Below, piece by piece: positions 11,414 through 22,300 of a DNA stretch of 64,000 nt (positions are counted from its first letter, which is position 1; every line of letters begins with the position of its first letter). Both the position numbers and the translations under genes were made by a program. The stretch lies in NCBI RefSeq assembly GCF_020379485.1, contig NW_026014771.1, positions 1 to 64,000 of the forward strand. The letters are read 5' to 3'. Origin of the DNA: Brassica napus (taxonomy: Eukaryota > Streptophyta > Magnoliopsida > Brassicales > Brassicaceae). The notes below the pieces were generated by a model. It was not told where the DNA came from, made no database searches, and saw only the letters and a program-made list of their open reading frames with translations.

Positions 11414-11670
11414 AGACTTTACATTGCAGCACTGCTTCCGAACAAACACCGTCTCCGGGTTGGCGAAAGCAGGCTGTTTAGTTGCATTTTCCTTGACACT
11501 TTTCGTGCTGGGGTTTGGTGATATCCGGAAGCTATGCGTACGATCCAACCAAAACTGAAGTCTTGGGAATGGATGAACGCATAAACACGGAATCGGTAGG
11601 CACAATAAGAAACCGGCCTACCGAGAGTGATGTTTCATCGTTCTCAGGTCGTTCTAATTCCAGGGTACGA
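11414..11670 (-). other. ITS1
   Basis: 257 nt between 5.8S and 18S. On the minus strand it contains CTCTCGGTAGGCCGGTTTCT and the GGCTTTCG-like conserved core of angiosperm ITS1. The text resembles Brassiceae ITS1 as I remember it. A database comparison would fix the genus. Confidence 0.85.
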
Positions 11671-11683
11671 CAATGATCCTTCT

Positions 11684-11714
<31 letters not shown>

Positions 11715-11858
11715 ATCTCCTTCCTTTAAATGATAAGGTTTAGTGGACTTCTCGCGACGTCGCAGGCGGCAAACCACCCACGTCGCCATGATCCGAACAC
11801 TTCACCGGATCATTCAATCGGTAGGAGCGATGGGCGGTGTGTACAACGGGCAGGGACA

Positions 11859-11912
<54 letters not shown>

Positions 11913-11914
11913 AA

Positions 11915-11949
<35 letters not shown>

Positions 11950-12299
11950 GAAAGATTACCCGGGCCTGTTGGCCAAGGTGTGAACTCGTTGAATACATCA
12001 GTGTAGCACGCGTGCGGCCCAAAACATCTAAGGGCACCACAGACCTGTTATTGCCTCAAACTTCCTTGGCCTAAACGGCCATAGTCCCTCTAAGAAGCCG
12101 GCCGTGAAGGGATGCCTCCACGTAGCTAGTTAGCAGGCTGATGTCTCGTTCGTTAATTGAGTTAACCAGAGAAATTGCTCCACCAACTAAGAACGGCCAT
12201 GCACCACCACCCATAGAATCAGGAAAGAGCTCTCACTCGGTCAATCCTTACTATGTCTGAACCTGGTAAGTTTCCCCATGTTGAATCAAATTAAGCCGC

Positions 12300-12346
<47 letters not shown>

Positions 12347-12363
12347 TCCTTGCAACCATACTA

Positions 12364-12418
<55 letters not shown>

Positions 12419-12428
12419 CAACATCCGA

Positions 12429-12474
<46 letters not shown>

Positions 12475-12477
12475 AAA

Positions 12478-12575
<98 letters not shown>

Positions 12576-12606
12576 CTGACTATGAAATACGAATGCCCCC
12601 GACTGT
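11671..12606 (-). rRNA. 18S rRNA: 18S rRNA pseudogene, 3' half
   Basis: Reverse complement of roughly the last 936 nt of 18S. The 3' end (GGTGAACCTGCAGAAGGATC on the minus strand) is at 11671. Several normally invariant sites are changed in the C-to-T or G-to-A direction, including in the GCGG of the terminal helix and in the GTACACACCGCC vicinity. That pattern fits a methylated, unselected copy. The 18S text ends at CGACTGT (12606), where an LTR starts. The 5' end of 18S lies at 33555-33821 in the same orientation. Confidence 0.92.
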
Positions 12607-12998
12607 TACACCCTCGAACCGTCCTAGACGTATGGTCGATCAACCGGCCAACAATCAAACAAGAACATGACCGATCGACTGTCCAACACCCAGGGTTGGA
12701 GATGATTGAGCCAACCGGCCAGCCAACAATCAAGCAAGAACATGACTGACCGTCCAACCCAACACCATGGTCCAGAAGCGCTACGTGACGGGCTAGGGAC
12801 GATCCGGTCAGAGTAACAAAATTTACTCCACGACCTAGAACAGTTCATCCACTAACTGTCCCGCTGCGTCAAGGCACAAGGCTTTGCAACCCGTACCTAA
12901 AGTTAGCGTTTTCCGTTGATCGAGGCCTAAGGCTTTTCAACCCGTACTATGACCTAACGTTGTGTTAGACCTGACTTGTCAAATATCAGAGTACTCAT
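12604..12998 (+). mobile_element. left half of an LTR (TGTTACACCCTCG type)
   Basis: Starts TGTTACACC, overlapping the 18S end by three bases, and stops at CTCAT (12994-12998), the target duplication of the LTR inserted next. The right half resumes at 23618. It contains an imperfect tandem duplication of about 75 bp (about 12636-12710 and 12708-12775) around the AACAATCAAACAAGAACATGA motif, which also occurs at 36428. It holds the GAGTAAC...TTTACTC hairpin at 12811-12828. It is related to the solo LTR families at 1276 and 36380. Confidence 0.7.
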
Positions 12999-13880
12999 TG
13001 TCACGCCCCCAATCCTGAATAGGATTGTTGGGACGGCCATGGTTCGAGAAAGCGTGCAAGCCAGTCTTAGGACATCAAGGCAAGCATTCAATGGTCGAGA
13101 AAGAAGGTTAAGGACATAAGGAAACGTAGACTTAACCTTATACAAGCTAAGAGACAGCTAGGACGAGTAAGACGGTAACAGGACGAAGTGAACGAGTAGC
13201 CAGCTCAATGAAGTTAGGTTCAGTTCACTCCAGCTCAGTCCCTACTAAGTCAGCTCCACTAGCTGGACTACTAGCTCACTCAGCTGAGGCAGCTGAGAGT
13301 CAGCTCATCTCAGCTAGACGGACTGTCCGAGCTTTAGGCCGATGGTCCGGGTCTGGGTCAGTGGTGGGCTGTGAGGTCCGGCCATGAGGCCATGGGCTGT
13401 TGGGTCTTTGGACAAGGCCGTGGGCTAAGTCCAGGAGGCTTGGGGCGTGGGTTGGGCTTGTGACCGACCCCAAACCCAATCAGAAAGGGCGAAGGGATGC
13501 AAGTGGCCGAAAGGGGACAACCCTTGGCCGATGGTGCCCATTCGCTAGAAAGTCATGCCTGTTCATGGGGCAAGACTTACCCCCTCGTTTTCTATAAATA
13601 TGGGGGCTCTCTGGTCGATTTCATTATCCAATTCCAGAGTAAAATACTCAGAGAAAAAACGTAGAGAGTGTTGGGGTCAAAAACGGTTACGACGGAATTA
13701 CCACCCGAAAATCCTCGGAGATCGTATTTCCGAAAGAGATAGTAAAAGAAGAGATGTAATTTTCGTAAAAATAACCAATACGAAGTTTTTACGAAAAAGT
13801 ATCCTTTGGGATTCAAACCGAACAAACCAAGCTCGGTCACCACGTATATACGCCGTCCAATCGCTATGCAGCAACCAAAC

Positions 13881-14340
13881 CTGAGCCAAAGCTCGGTCGC
13901 TACGTAGCGACCGAGCGACCGTCCCGCTCGGTCGCTACGTAGCGACCGAGCTCGAGTCAAAGCTCGGTGGCTACGTAGCGACCGAGCGATCGTCCCGCTC
14001 GGTCGCTACGTAGCGACCGAGCCCGAGCCAAAGCTCGGTCGCTACGTAGCGACCAAGCGATCGTCCCGTTCGGTCGCTACGTAGCGACCGAACTCGAGCC
14101 AAAGTTCGGTCGCTACGTAGCGACCGAGCGATCGTCCTGCTCGGTCGCTACGTAGCGACCGAGCGATCGTCCCGCTCGGTCGCTACGTAGCGACTGAGCT
14201 CGGCCAAGCTCGGTCTCTACGTAGCGACCGAGCTCAAGCCAAAGCTCGGTCGCTACGTAGCGACTGAGCACTCGTCTCAGTCGGTCGCTACGTAGCGACT
14301 GGGCTCGAGCCAAAGTTCGGTCGCTGTGTAGCGATTGAAC
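13881..14340. repeat. palindromic minisatellite in the 5' LTR (about 12 units)
   Basis: Tandem units whose core is a perfect 26-bp palindrome: GCTCGGTCGCTAC followed by its reverse complement GTAGCGACCGAGC, centred on TACGTA. Spacers of about 8-11 bp alternate between GATCGTCCC-like and TCGAGCCAAA-like. The last unit, CGCTGTGTAGCGATTG, is degenerate. The same array occurs in the 3' LTR (about 6 units) and in the solo LTR at 27820 (about 20). Confidence 0.92.
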
Positions 14341-14755
14341 CTTTCCGAACATCGATACGACACCAATCCTTGCATTCTCGTCAGACCTTCGAATGCTATC
14401 TCCCGAAGACCGTAGCAAGCTCAGTCCATGTTTCCCGCTATTCTAATTCATCGATCAAACTTCGCGGATTAGAAACCGCGGAAAACTCGTAGTAAACGTG
14501 TCGAGTCGGAAGACGGTCCAAAGGGACCTAAAACACGACTCGAGGCCCATCCTACGATTTTTCCTAACCAAAGCCCGTGAACCGCAGCATGGTTCTTGCT
14601 TGGCCCACGAGGAAGGATAAATGTCAAGTTTCCGCAGATAAATACGGAAGTTTTGAAGATAATTGTGAAGATCGGGAAAAATGGAATATCTCTATTTTTA
14701 TGCTATGACGGCTTAGAGGTAGAAGAGTAAAAGCGTAAACCGACCTTGGAGCTAG

Positions 14756-14762
14756 TATATAA
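14756..14762 (+). promoter_or_regulatory. Tat LTR TATA box
   Basis: TATATAA in the conserved context GCTAGTATATAAGGAGTCC, about 420 bp downstream of the palindrome array. The same box is at 21919-21925 and 28969-28975. Confidence 0.65.
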
Positions 14763-15138
14763 GGAGTCCTAGGCGAGGAGCAGGGGAGAACTTTTTTCAG
14801 AGCAAACTTAGCACTTAGAGCAATTTAGGCAATTTTCCGTTTTTGTTATTTCGAGCTGCGACTCAATTAGGTTTAGCCGTCTTAGGGTTGCTAGAACTAG
14901 GAATCTCGCCGACAGCTCTCGAGCCCAGGCTTATACCTTGTTGTAACGCTCATACGCAGATTCGGAATAAAGATCTACTTTGCTCTCTTTTCGATTTCTT
15001 ATTTTTATCGTTGTTATTCTCGTGTTCTGATTGCTTGACGTGTGGTAATTAACAGATATCCGGGTCCTCTGGGAAATTAGGGTTTTCCTAGTTTCCTTAT
15101 TTAAACGGAAATCGACAGTGTGAATTTCGGTTCCCACA

Positions 15139-15160
15139 GTTTGGCGCTAGAAGGAGGGGG
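15139..15160 (+). other. Tat primer-binding site region
   Basis: GTTTGGCGCTAGAAGGAGGG starts directly after the 5' LTR. The TGGCGC start is usual for Tat/Athila-type plant elements. I do not assign the tRNA. Confidence 0.65.
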
Positions 15161-15204
15161 ACTTACGGATCAATCTAACCCGCAAAAGCCACACACAATC
15201 TGAC

Positions 15205-17814
15205 ATGTCAACCAACGACGCGGATAACGTGCAAACTCCTCTTAATGGAGGCAGCGGCACCGATCTCCACACTCCAGTAGCGGACGTATCCGCGGCCAAC
15301 GCGCAAGCCAACGCCGCGACGCTCGAGGAGTTCAAAAAGATGTTCGCCACCTATGAGAAAAGGTCGGAAGAACAGGATAAGCTCGTGAATACCTTAACCA
15401 AACAGGTTGAAACCTTAACGGCAAGGACCCAAGCTATCCGTCCCCGCGGAACCACCAAAATCCGCGGGAAGAGGCTCGACTTCGCCACCCCACTCGATAG
15501 AGCAGGACTCGCGCGGGAACGACCTTCCGGTCAAAACCCTAGCGAGAAATCTCCCGTCGAAAAGGGGAACCCTGAAAATCTTCCGCCCCCTGCAAAGGAC
15601 TCGGAGGATAAAGAAGCCGAACACATTGACCTGGATCCTAGCGATGTCTCCAACGACACCGACGAGGATGTCGACAGACATCCAAGAAGGACCAGAAGCC
15701 GATCCGCTCGGGAAGGCTCCCCGTTCGAAAAACCAATGACGGAAGAAGAAGAAGTCGCCTATTGGAACGAACAAGAGGAGCTGGCCGAAAGGCAAACCGA
15801 GCTCACTCGCAGTAAACGCCGACAGGCTCGGAAATCTACTGACGAGACATCGGATATCCGCGATCTTCGCGACTACATCACCAAGACTGCGGCAGAAGTG
15901 AGAGCCGTAAAGTCTCAAATCCATCATGCTACTAGTGCTGCCCCCGAGATCGATCGACTGCTAGAAGGAGCTCGAAAGACCCCCTTTACCAGTCGCATTT
16001 CGGACATGAGGGTGTCCGATCCGGGAAAGATCAAAGTACCGAAGTACGATGGTACGGCCGATCCAAAAGCGCACTTTCAGGCTTTCCACATCGCGATGGG
16101 AAGAGCAAGACTGAAGGACGGCGAAAAAGATGCCGGCTATTGCCGCCTGTTCGTCGAAAATCTTGAAGGAGCAGCGCTCGAATGGTTCGCACGCCTTCGT
16201 CGCAACACCATCGGGAGTTTTCGACAGCTCGCATCGGAATTTCTCAAACAGTACTCTGTATTCATAGACAGAGAAACCTCCGATGTTGACTTATGGAGTC
16301 TCTCCCAGAGGGAAGACGAACCCCTCCGCGAGTTTATCAGTCGGTTCAAACTGATAATGTCCAGGGTCAGCGGGATAAGCGACAAAGTGGCCATCGACGC
16401 GCTGAGAAAGACGCTCTGGTACAAGTCGAAATTCAGAAAATGGATAACTCTCGACAAACCGCGAACGATCCAGGACGCCCTCCACAAAGCAACGGACTAC
16501 ATCATAGTCGAGGAAGAAACGAAAGTCTTATCGCAAAAACATAAGCCGGCGAGACCATCCTCGAAAGACGCAGATCCGAAGGGGAAAAAGAAGAACTCTC
16601 GTAACGACAAATACGTCCATCACGAGGGGGAAGATCTCCAAGGGGCACATAACTATGCGATCAATTCGGATCAAGGCCGGACCACGGGCAACACATGGAC
16701 TCGCAATCAAGGGTATGACGAAAACACCTTCTGCGAGTTCCACCAATCCCGAGGACACTCCACGACCAATTGCAAAGTCTTGGGAGCAAGACTGGCCGCG
16801 AAGCTACTCGCTGGAGAGCTTTCGGAAGTAACTAGCGTCAAGGATCTCATCCTCGATTCCGATCGCCCTCCAAAGACGGATAGAAATCCGCCCGCTGAAA
16901 AATCCCCTCAACGAAACCAACCTGGGGATAAACGCGGTAGGAGGCCGGATGACAAAGGGAACGATAACAATCGTCGCAGAGTCAATATGATCATCGGAGG
17001 ATCACAATACTGCAGCGATACCGTGTCGGCCATCAAGGCTTACCAACGGAAGGCAGAATCAAGTGCAAATTGGCCTACATGGTCTCCGCCACGAGACGGC
17101 CAAAGTTGCTCGATCACCTTCACAGAGGAAGAAGCCGGCGGTATCGACCAACCTCACTGCGACCCGCTCGTCATAGATCTCGTCATACGAGATTTAGAAG
17201 TCGGAAGGGTACTCGTCGACACGGGAAGCACGGTCAACGTAATCTTCCGCGACACTCTCAAGCGGATGAGTATCAAACTCGGAGAAGTAATTCCGAAGCA
17301 AAAACCACTCACGGGTTTTTCAGGCGAAGTGTCGATGACTCTCGGATCAATCCAATTGCCAGTCATGGCCAAGGAGATCACAAAAATCGTCGAATTCGCG
17401 GTAGTCGATCATCCCGCTATCTACAACGTGATCATGGGAACCCCATGGCTCAACGCCATGCAGGCAGTTCCGTCAACTTACCACCTGGGTCTCAAGTTCC
17501 CAACGCCGAGCGGAGTCGTGGCCATCTGGGGATGCCAAAAACAGTCGCGACTATGCTTCCTCGCGCAGCATAAGTTAAGGCAAATCACGGCTTCCGCAAA
17601 CGGCAAACGCGCGAAGATAGATCGATCTTCAGCCAAAAGCGCCCCAAGAGAAGACAAAGTAAAATCGTCTATCGACGCAAACGCATCGGACGTCGAAGCT
17701 CGACATAAATCCGAAGCCTACGCGACAACTCAACCGGAACATCCGGAAAATAGCGTCAACCCAGCCACGATCGACACGGTCAAGGCGGACATCGCGACAT
17801 CTACCGCCGAGTAA
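15205..17814 (+). CDS. Tat-lineage gag-protease polyprotein (869 aa)
   Basis: An open frame from the ATG 66 bases after the LTR to a TAA. Residues 1-270 are charged and low in complexity, with a short coiled stretch near 45-70. Residues about 285-385 are a retrotransposon gag domain ([18 protein letters not shown], then [10 protein letters not shown]). A zinc-binding-like [14 protein letters not shown] motif of C-H-H-C pattern sits at about 510. Residues about 650-800 are a retropepsin: the active-site VDTGST has its Asp at about 672, and VIMGTPWL is the downstream flap-side motif. The protein would form particles and cleave itself. Pol domains are missing. The intact 2.6-kb frame suggests selection in trans or recent insertion. 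Confidence 0.9.
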   Translation: MSTNDADNVQTPLNGGSGTDLHTPVADVSAANAQANAATLEEFKKMFATYEKRSEEQDKLVNTLTKQVETLTARTQAIRPRGTTKIRGKRLDFATPLDRAGLARERPSGQNPSEKSPVEKGNPENLPPPAKDSEDKEAEHIDLDPSDVSNDTDEDVDRHPRRTRSRSAREGSPFEKPMTEEEEVAYWNEQEELAERQTELTRSKRRQARKSTDETSDIRDLRDYITKTAAEVRAVKSQIHHATSAAPEIDRLLEGARKTPFTSRISDMRVSDPGKIKVPKYDGTADPKAHFQAFHIAMGRARLKDGEKDAGYCRLFVENLEGAALEWFARLRRNTIGSFRQLASEFLKQYSVFIDRETSDVDLWSLSQREDEPLREFISRFKLIMSRVSGISDKVAIDALRKTLWYKSKFRKWITLDKPRTIQDALHKATDYIIVEEETKVLSQKHKPARPSSKDADPKGKKKNSRNDKYVHHEGEDLQGAHNYAINSDQGRTTGNTWTRNQGYDENTFCEFHQSRGHSTTNCKVLGARLAAKLLAGELSEVTSVKDLILDSDRPPKTDRNPPAEKSPQRNQPGDKRGRRPDDKGNDNNRRRVNMIIGGSQYCSDTVSAIKAYQRKAESSANWPTWSPPRDGQSCSITFTEEEAGGIDQPHCDPLVIDLVIRDLEVGRVLVDTGSTVNVIFRDTLKRMSIKLGEVIPKQKPLTGFSGEVSMTLGSIQLPVMAKEITKIVEFAVVDHPAIYNVIMGTPWLNAMQAVPSTYHLGLKFPTPSGVVAIWGCQKQSRLCFLAQHKLRQITASANGKRAKIDRSSAKSAPREDKVKSSIDANASDVEARHKSEAYATTQPEHPENSVNPATIDTVKADIATSTAE

Positions 17815-18966
17815 GAACACTCGCGGCATGAAACCGAACTACGAGATGGCTTGATCCTTGAAAGGGGTACGTAGGCAGCTCGTCAAAGGAAGAGTTCAGC
17901 TATCCCCCTCTCTAAAAAGGGGGGGGGGGGGAGTGGGTGCGTATACTCGTATACTCCCACTTCGAAAAATCATCATTATTGTAATCGAGTTTTTAGAAAC
18001 TTCAAAAACTTTTACTACAATATACGTTGTCCTTTTTATCGAAAACGTTTACGCTTCAGTAAAACACAAAAGAAACTTTCAGGACACGCCTGAAAACGTT
18101 AAGACTCTTGTCTGCGTCCCCTTCCGGCCCAAAAATCGTAAAGATTATCATTTTTCAAACACGCAAAAATATACGTATAATCCTCGAAATAACTGCGAGA
18201 CGTCGCAAAAGTTAAAATTCGAGGACAATGCTAACAAATTGTCCGAACGCGACCACCAAAAACCTTACACCCCGTTCGTCGATTGGCCCCGACGAACACG
18301 CCAGCCGTCTTAAACAAACGCAATCCGATCACTCTTTTGATCTTTAAAAACGTCCAGCACAAGGACAAAAGCGCGCTACAACAAAAATCCGAAATTTTGG
18401 TTTAGCACTTCCAGTTGATTCTGAGAAGATGCTCGATTCGTACCATACAAGTCATATAAGCCGAGAACATATCGCGGACTTTAAATCGGTGCGAGTCAGG
18501 AAGAAATCGCAACAGGAAAAACGATAGCCGGCTAGTCACCGCACAAACCTTAACCGAAAGTAAACCTAGGTCTTGCCCTAAACCCAACGCTCTGGTCTCA
18601 AACATCTCAAGGCATGATATCTAAAAGATACGAGATCCTAAACCATGTCTCTCCGTTCATATCTCAATGTTCTCGAAAATCGTAAAGATAAGTAAATTTT
18701 TACGAAAATCACGAACGAACCAACAGATTGAACGTCTAATCAGAACTAAATACGAGACGACAACTCGTATTTACTTCAACCCTACTCAGGAAAACTCGAA
18801 ACAAAACATTTATCATATAAATAAACCGCGTAAAGCGGCAAGGGATTCAAAGCCACCAACGGCCAGTCCCGGTAAATACAAATACGGCCATCTAGGCCTA
18901 AACAAAATCCAAATTCAAAGGGCCACACTTGGCCGAAAACAGATAAAAGGATAACTAATCCGCCCC
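17815..18966. other. non-coding stretch of the Tat element
   Basis: About 1.15 kb with no convincing protein in any frame. Contains the motif TTGAAAGGGGTACGTAGGCA (about 17858-17877), which recurs in the solo LTR at about 29162-29181. It also has a long G run at about 17919-17932 and several CGAAAA/CGTAAA-rich lines. RT, RNase H and integrase would normally lie here; I see no trace of their motifs. Confidence 0.7.
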
Positions 18967-20780
18967 TCATAATCCAAAGTCAAAGTCCCCGGACAACGAA
19001 GCACCAAACGCATCCGCGGGACGATCCACTTCCTCGCCACCATCGGGAAACCCGGTCGGAACCTCCTCGGTATCAGGGGAAACCGGGATGGAATCCCAGA
19101 ACCCTTGAATCTTCTCGTCAATCGGAGGGATAAGCGCCTCAGCATGGGCACGTTCACTCATCCCATTCTTCATCAAGCTCATTTCCTCTTCAAACACATA
19201 GTCATCGGCTCGCGTCCTCCAAAGACTTCCGACCGAACCGCGGCACTCGCGAAAGTCACCCACCGAGGTAAAGGCATTCTTGAGGTTCCCATACTCAATC
19301 TGGAATTGAGATGTGCGAGTGTTCATCACCTCGACGATTTCTCTTTTGCCTTTCCTCTCCGCTTTACGAACAGCCCGAGCATGGTCACGAGTAAGTTGCG
19401 CCTCTCGCTCCAGCATCTCGCCTTGCACGCGAGCGAGATCCCGCTCCACTTTCTCCGCTTTAAAGTGGTAGACAATGGCTTCTCTATGGCCCGCCTCAAT
19501 GGCCGAGCCCAGCAGGCTCAGGCCCTGCAAAATCGATTGACATGTTATAAACATATATACACAGGACAATCACCAAGAAATCCTCAAAAACTAACCCCAT
19601 TGATGAAGCGAGATCCCTCTGCAACGACTCTCGGCCTCGCCGATTCTTTCGTAGGAGGAGGAGCATCGAAACCCGGTGGCAGTCCAGCAAAGAAGTCATC
19701 GAAATCCGGAACAGGGGCCTCGCTCGAACCGCTCCCATCGCCGTAAGCAAGGTTCGGATCCCATCCTGGAAGCATAGAGTCATCCATCGAAAACTCTATG
19801 TCGCCAAGATCGACATCTTTTCCCTTCCAAGAACTCGACTCCGGCACAGCCGTTCGAGCTTCGACGGGATTCTGGTCGTCAGGTTCGGAGTCGCTTCCCG
19901 TGTCCGCATCCAAAGCAGGACCGGGTTGCACGAATCTCAGTGCCTTCCGAACCCTTGTGCCTTCCGAACCCTCTTCGGCGTAAAAGAAGTCCAGAAGAAG
20001 GGACCATTCCTGAGAAGATCCCTCACCGAAATGATGTCCTCGGGGAACGGAGCAAAAGGGTTGATGAAGGGACGATCATTCGGCAACCTCCGGAACAGTG
20101 GAATGCAACTCTCTTTGACGGATGCAGCGTCTATACGAACGAAGAAAAAGAACTTCTTCCACGAGTTGAAGTTCGAAATAAACTTCTTAACCACTGACAT
20201 AAATTTCCGAGGGACCAACCTATGCTTATCCGTATCTCTGACAAGTTGAAGCCTCAAAAGCGCTTCATAATGATCGACGGAAAGGGAAAGGCCATGCTCG
20301 TAGCTTAGGATCAGGATCCCAATAAGATGCTGAATGGAAAGGGGAGTCAACTGACTTATCGCAACTTCGAAACGATCCAACACTCGGACGAGAATTTCGG
20401 GTATGCGGAACCATAGGCGACAACGCACTACGAACGCCTCATAGCAAGTAAAGTAACCCTCCGGGGGGCTGTTAGCACATTCCCCGCGGCGGGGAACCCG
20501 GAACTCCACAGCATCCGGGATATGGTAGAACGATCGCATCATCGCGAGAAACTCATCGGTAGTCCTACTTGCATCCTCTTCCTCGACTCCACGATGGACC
20601 AGGACCGGGAACGGCTTCTCCTTGGGAGGGGTCAACGAGCCATAATGAGCAACCCACCATGCCTCGTTCTCGGCAGGATGCACCGAGTGAGGCACGAACT
20701 CCATCTTCGGAACGACGAGCTCTTCATAAGGACTCGCGGACGAAGACCCTTTTTCGCAATCTTTTTCTTGCTCGACATAT
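18967..20780 (-). pseudogene. antisense ORF of the Tat element (putative gypsy-type transposon protein), frameshifted
   Basis: A gene opposite to gag, between gag and the 3' LTR, where Tat, Ogre and Retand elements carry an antisense ORF. The main block (about 20704 to 19935) encodes a globular domain with the [13 protein letters not shown] and [16 protein letters not shown] motifs. This is typical of the family called putative gypsy-type transposon protein; its function is unknown. Next comes an acidic linker (to 19596), then a 71-nt GT-AG intron (19525-19595, phase 0), then a coiled-coil tail ([20 protein letters not shown]) ending at TGA 18967-18969. A 17-bp tandem duplication near 19940-19973 shifts the frame between the first two parts. 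A short ATG-led basic start ([11 protein letters not shown]) near 20780 is in another frame, so a second shift is likely there. Confidence 0.75.
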
Positions 20781-21029
20781 TTACACTTCTCTTGAGAGAA
20801 TAGAGGAAAAGGGTGGAGAGAAAGATAGAAAGTTTTTTTTTTTTAAGAAAGATCTTAGAGAAAGATAAGAAAGTGAAAAAATTATGGAACAAGTTACCTC
20901 CCTTCTTATAAGACATAAGGATTTACTATTCAAGCTCGGACTTTCGGATAATAATTCCATCCATCACGCCTAACTTGCCAAACATGCCTAACCGCACGCT
21001 AGGATCCTACGATGCATGATCCTAACGGG

Positions 21030-21042
21030 CTGGGGGGCTAAC
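21030..21042 (+). other. Tat polypurine tract
   Basis: CTGGGGGGCTAAC, immediately before the 3' LTR; the G-rich GGGCTAAC form is usual for Tat-type elements. Confidence 0.75.
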
Positions 21043-22300
21043 TGTTGGGGCAAAAACGGTTACGACGGAATTACCACCCGAAAATCCTTGGAGATCGTAT
21101 TTCCGAAAGAGATAGTAAAAGAAGAGATGTAATTTTCGTAAAAATAACCAATACGAAGTTTTTACGAAAAAGTATCCTTTGGGATTCAAACCGAACAAAC
21201 CAAGCTCGGTCACCACGTATACACGCCGTCCGATCGCTATGCAGCAACCAAACCTGAGCCAAAGCTCGGTCGCTACGTAGCGACCGAGCTCGAGTCAAAG
21301 CTCGGTGGCTACGTAGCGACCGAGCCCGAGCCAAAGCTCGGTTGCTACGTAGCGACCGAGCGATCGTCCCGCTCGGTCGCTACGTAGCAACCGAGCGATC
21401 GTCCCGCTCGGTCGCTACGTAGCGACCGAGCTCGAGCCAAAGCTCGGTTGCTACGTAGCGACCGGGCTCGAGCCAAAGTTCGGTCGCTGTGTAGCGATTG
21501 AACCTTTCCAAACATCGATACGACACCAATCCTTGCATTCTCGTCAGACCTTCGAATGCTATCTCCCGAAGACCGTAGCAAGCTCAGTCCATGTTTCCCG
21601 CTATTCTAATTCATCGATCAAACTTCGCGGATTAGAAACCGCGGAAAACTCGTAGTAAACGTGTCGAGTCGGAAGACGGCCCAAAGGGACCTAAAACACG
21701 ACTCGAGGCCCATCCTATGATTTTTCCTAACCAAAGCCCGTGAACCGCAGCATGGTTCTTGCTTGGCCCACGAGGAAGGATAAATGTCAAGTTTCCGCGG
21801 ATAAATACGGAAGTTTTGAAGATAATTGTGAAGATCGGGAAAAATGGAATATCTCCATTTTTATGCTATGACGGCTTAAGGGTAGAAGAGTAAAAGCGTA
21901 AACCGACCTTGGAGCTAGTATATAAGGAGTCCTAGGCGAGGAGCAGGGGAGAACTTTTTCAGAGCAAACTTAGCACTTAGAGCAATTTAGGCAATTTTCC
22001 GTTTTTGTTATTTCGAGCTGCGACTCAATTAGGTTTAGCCGTCTTAGGGTTGCTAGAACTAGGAATCTCGCCGACAGCTCTCGAGCCCAGGCTTATACCT
22101 TGTTGTAACGCTCATACGCAGATTCGGAATAAAGATCTACTTTGCTCTCTTTTCGATTTCTTATTTTTATCGTTGTTATTCTCGTGTTCTGATTGCTTGA
22201 CGTGTGGTAATTAACAGATATCCGGGTCTTCTGGGAAATTAGGGTTTTCCTAGTTTCCTTATTTAAACGGAAATCGACAGTGTGAATTTCGGTTCCCACA
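21043..22300 (+). repeat. Tat 3' LTR (1258 bp)
   Basis: TGTTGGGGCAAAAACGG to GGTTCCCACA, followed by the duplication GAGAG. Shorter than the 5' LTR because its palindrome array (21258-21495) has about half as many units. TATA box at 21919-21925. Confidence 0.9.
21258..21495. repeat. palindromic minisatellite in the 3' LTR (about 6 units)
   Basis: Same unit as at 13881. Some arms read GGTTGCTACGTAGCGACC, which breaks the perfect pairing at one base pair. It ends with the same degenerate CGCTGTGTAGCGATTG unit as the other LTRs. Confidence 0.9.

Larger units (their letters stand above)
13669..15138 (+). repeat. Tat 5' LTR (1470 bp)
   Basis: TGTTGGGGTCAAAAACGG to GGTTCCCACA. It differs in length from the 3' LTR (1258 bp) mainly in the number of palindromic repeat units. 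Outside the array the two LTRs are nearly the same. A TATATAAGGAG box is at 14756. Confidence 0.9.
13669..22300 (+). mobile_element. complete non-autonomous Tat-lineage LTR retrotransposon
   Basis: An 8.6-kb element bounded by LTRs starting TGTTGGGG and ending TTCCCACA, with the 5-bp duplication GAGAG at 13664-13668 and 22301-22305. Inside are a primer-binding site, a gag-protease gene, a roughly 1.1-kb non-coding stretch, an antisense gene of the kind known from Tat/Retand/Ogre elements, and a polypurine tract. Reverse transcriptase, RNase H and integrase are absent, so enzymes from a relative would be needed in trans. A solo LTR of the same family lies at 27549-29540. Confidence 0.88.

Noticed and set aside
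9876..12500. Open frames across 9876-12500 on both strands
   Set aside because: They lie within 25S, ITS, 5.8S and 18S sequence; shadows of rRNA.
13881..14340. CRISPR-like array of palindromic repeats
   Set aside because: Spacers are short (about 8-11 bp) and repeated, the array is inside a plant LTR, and no cas gene exists. It is a minisatellite.
15415..15927. 170-codon minus-strand frame within gag
   Set aside because: Shadow of the 869-codon gag-protease frame on the other strand; no family resemblance.
13669..22300. Envelope-like gene in the Tat element
   Set aside because: The minus-strand gene is in the wrong orientation and has no signal peptide or membrane segment.
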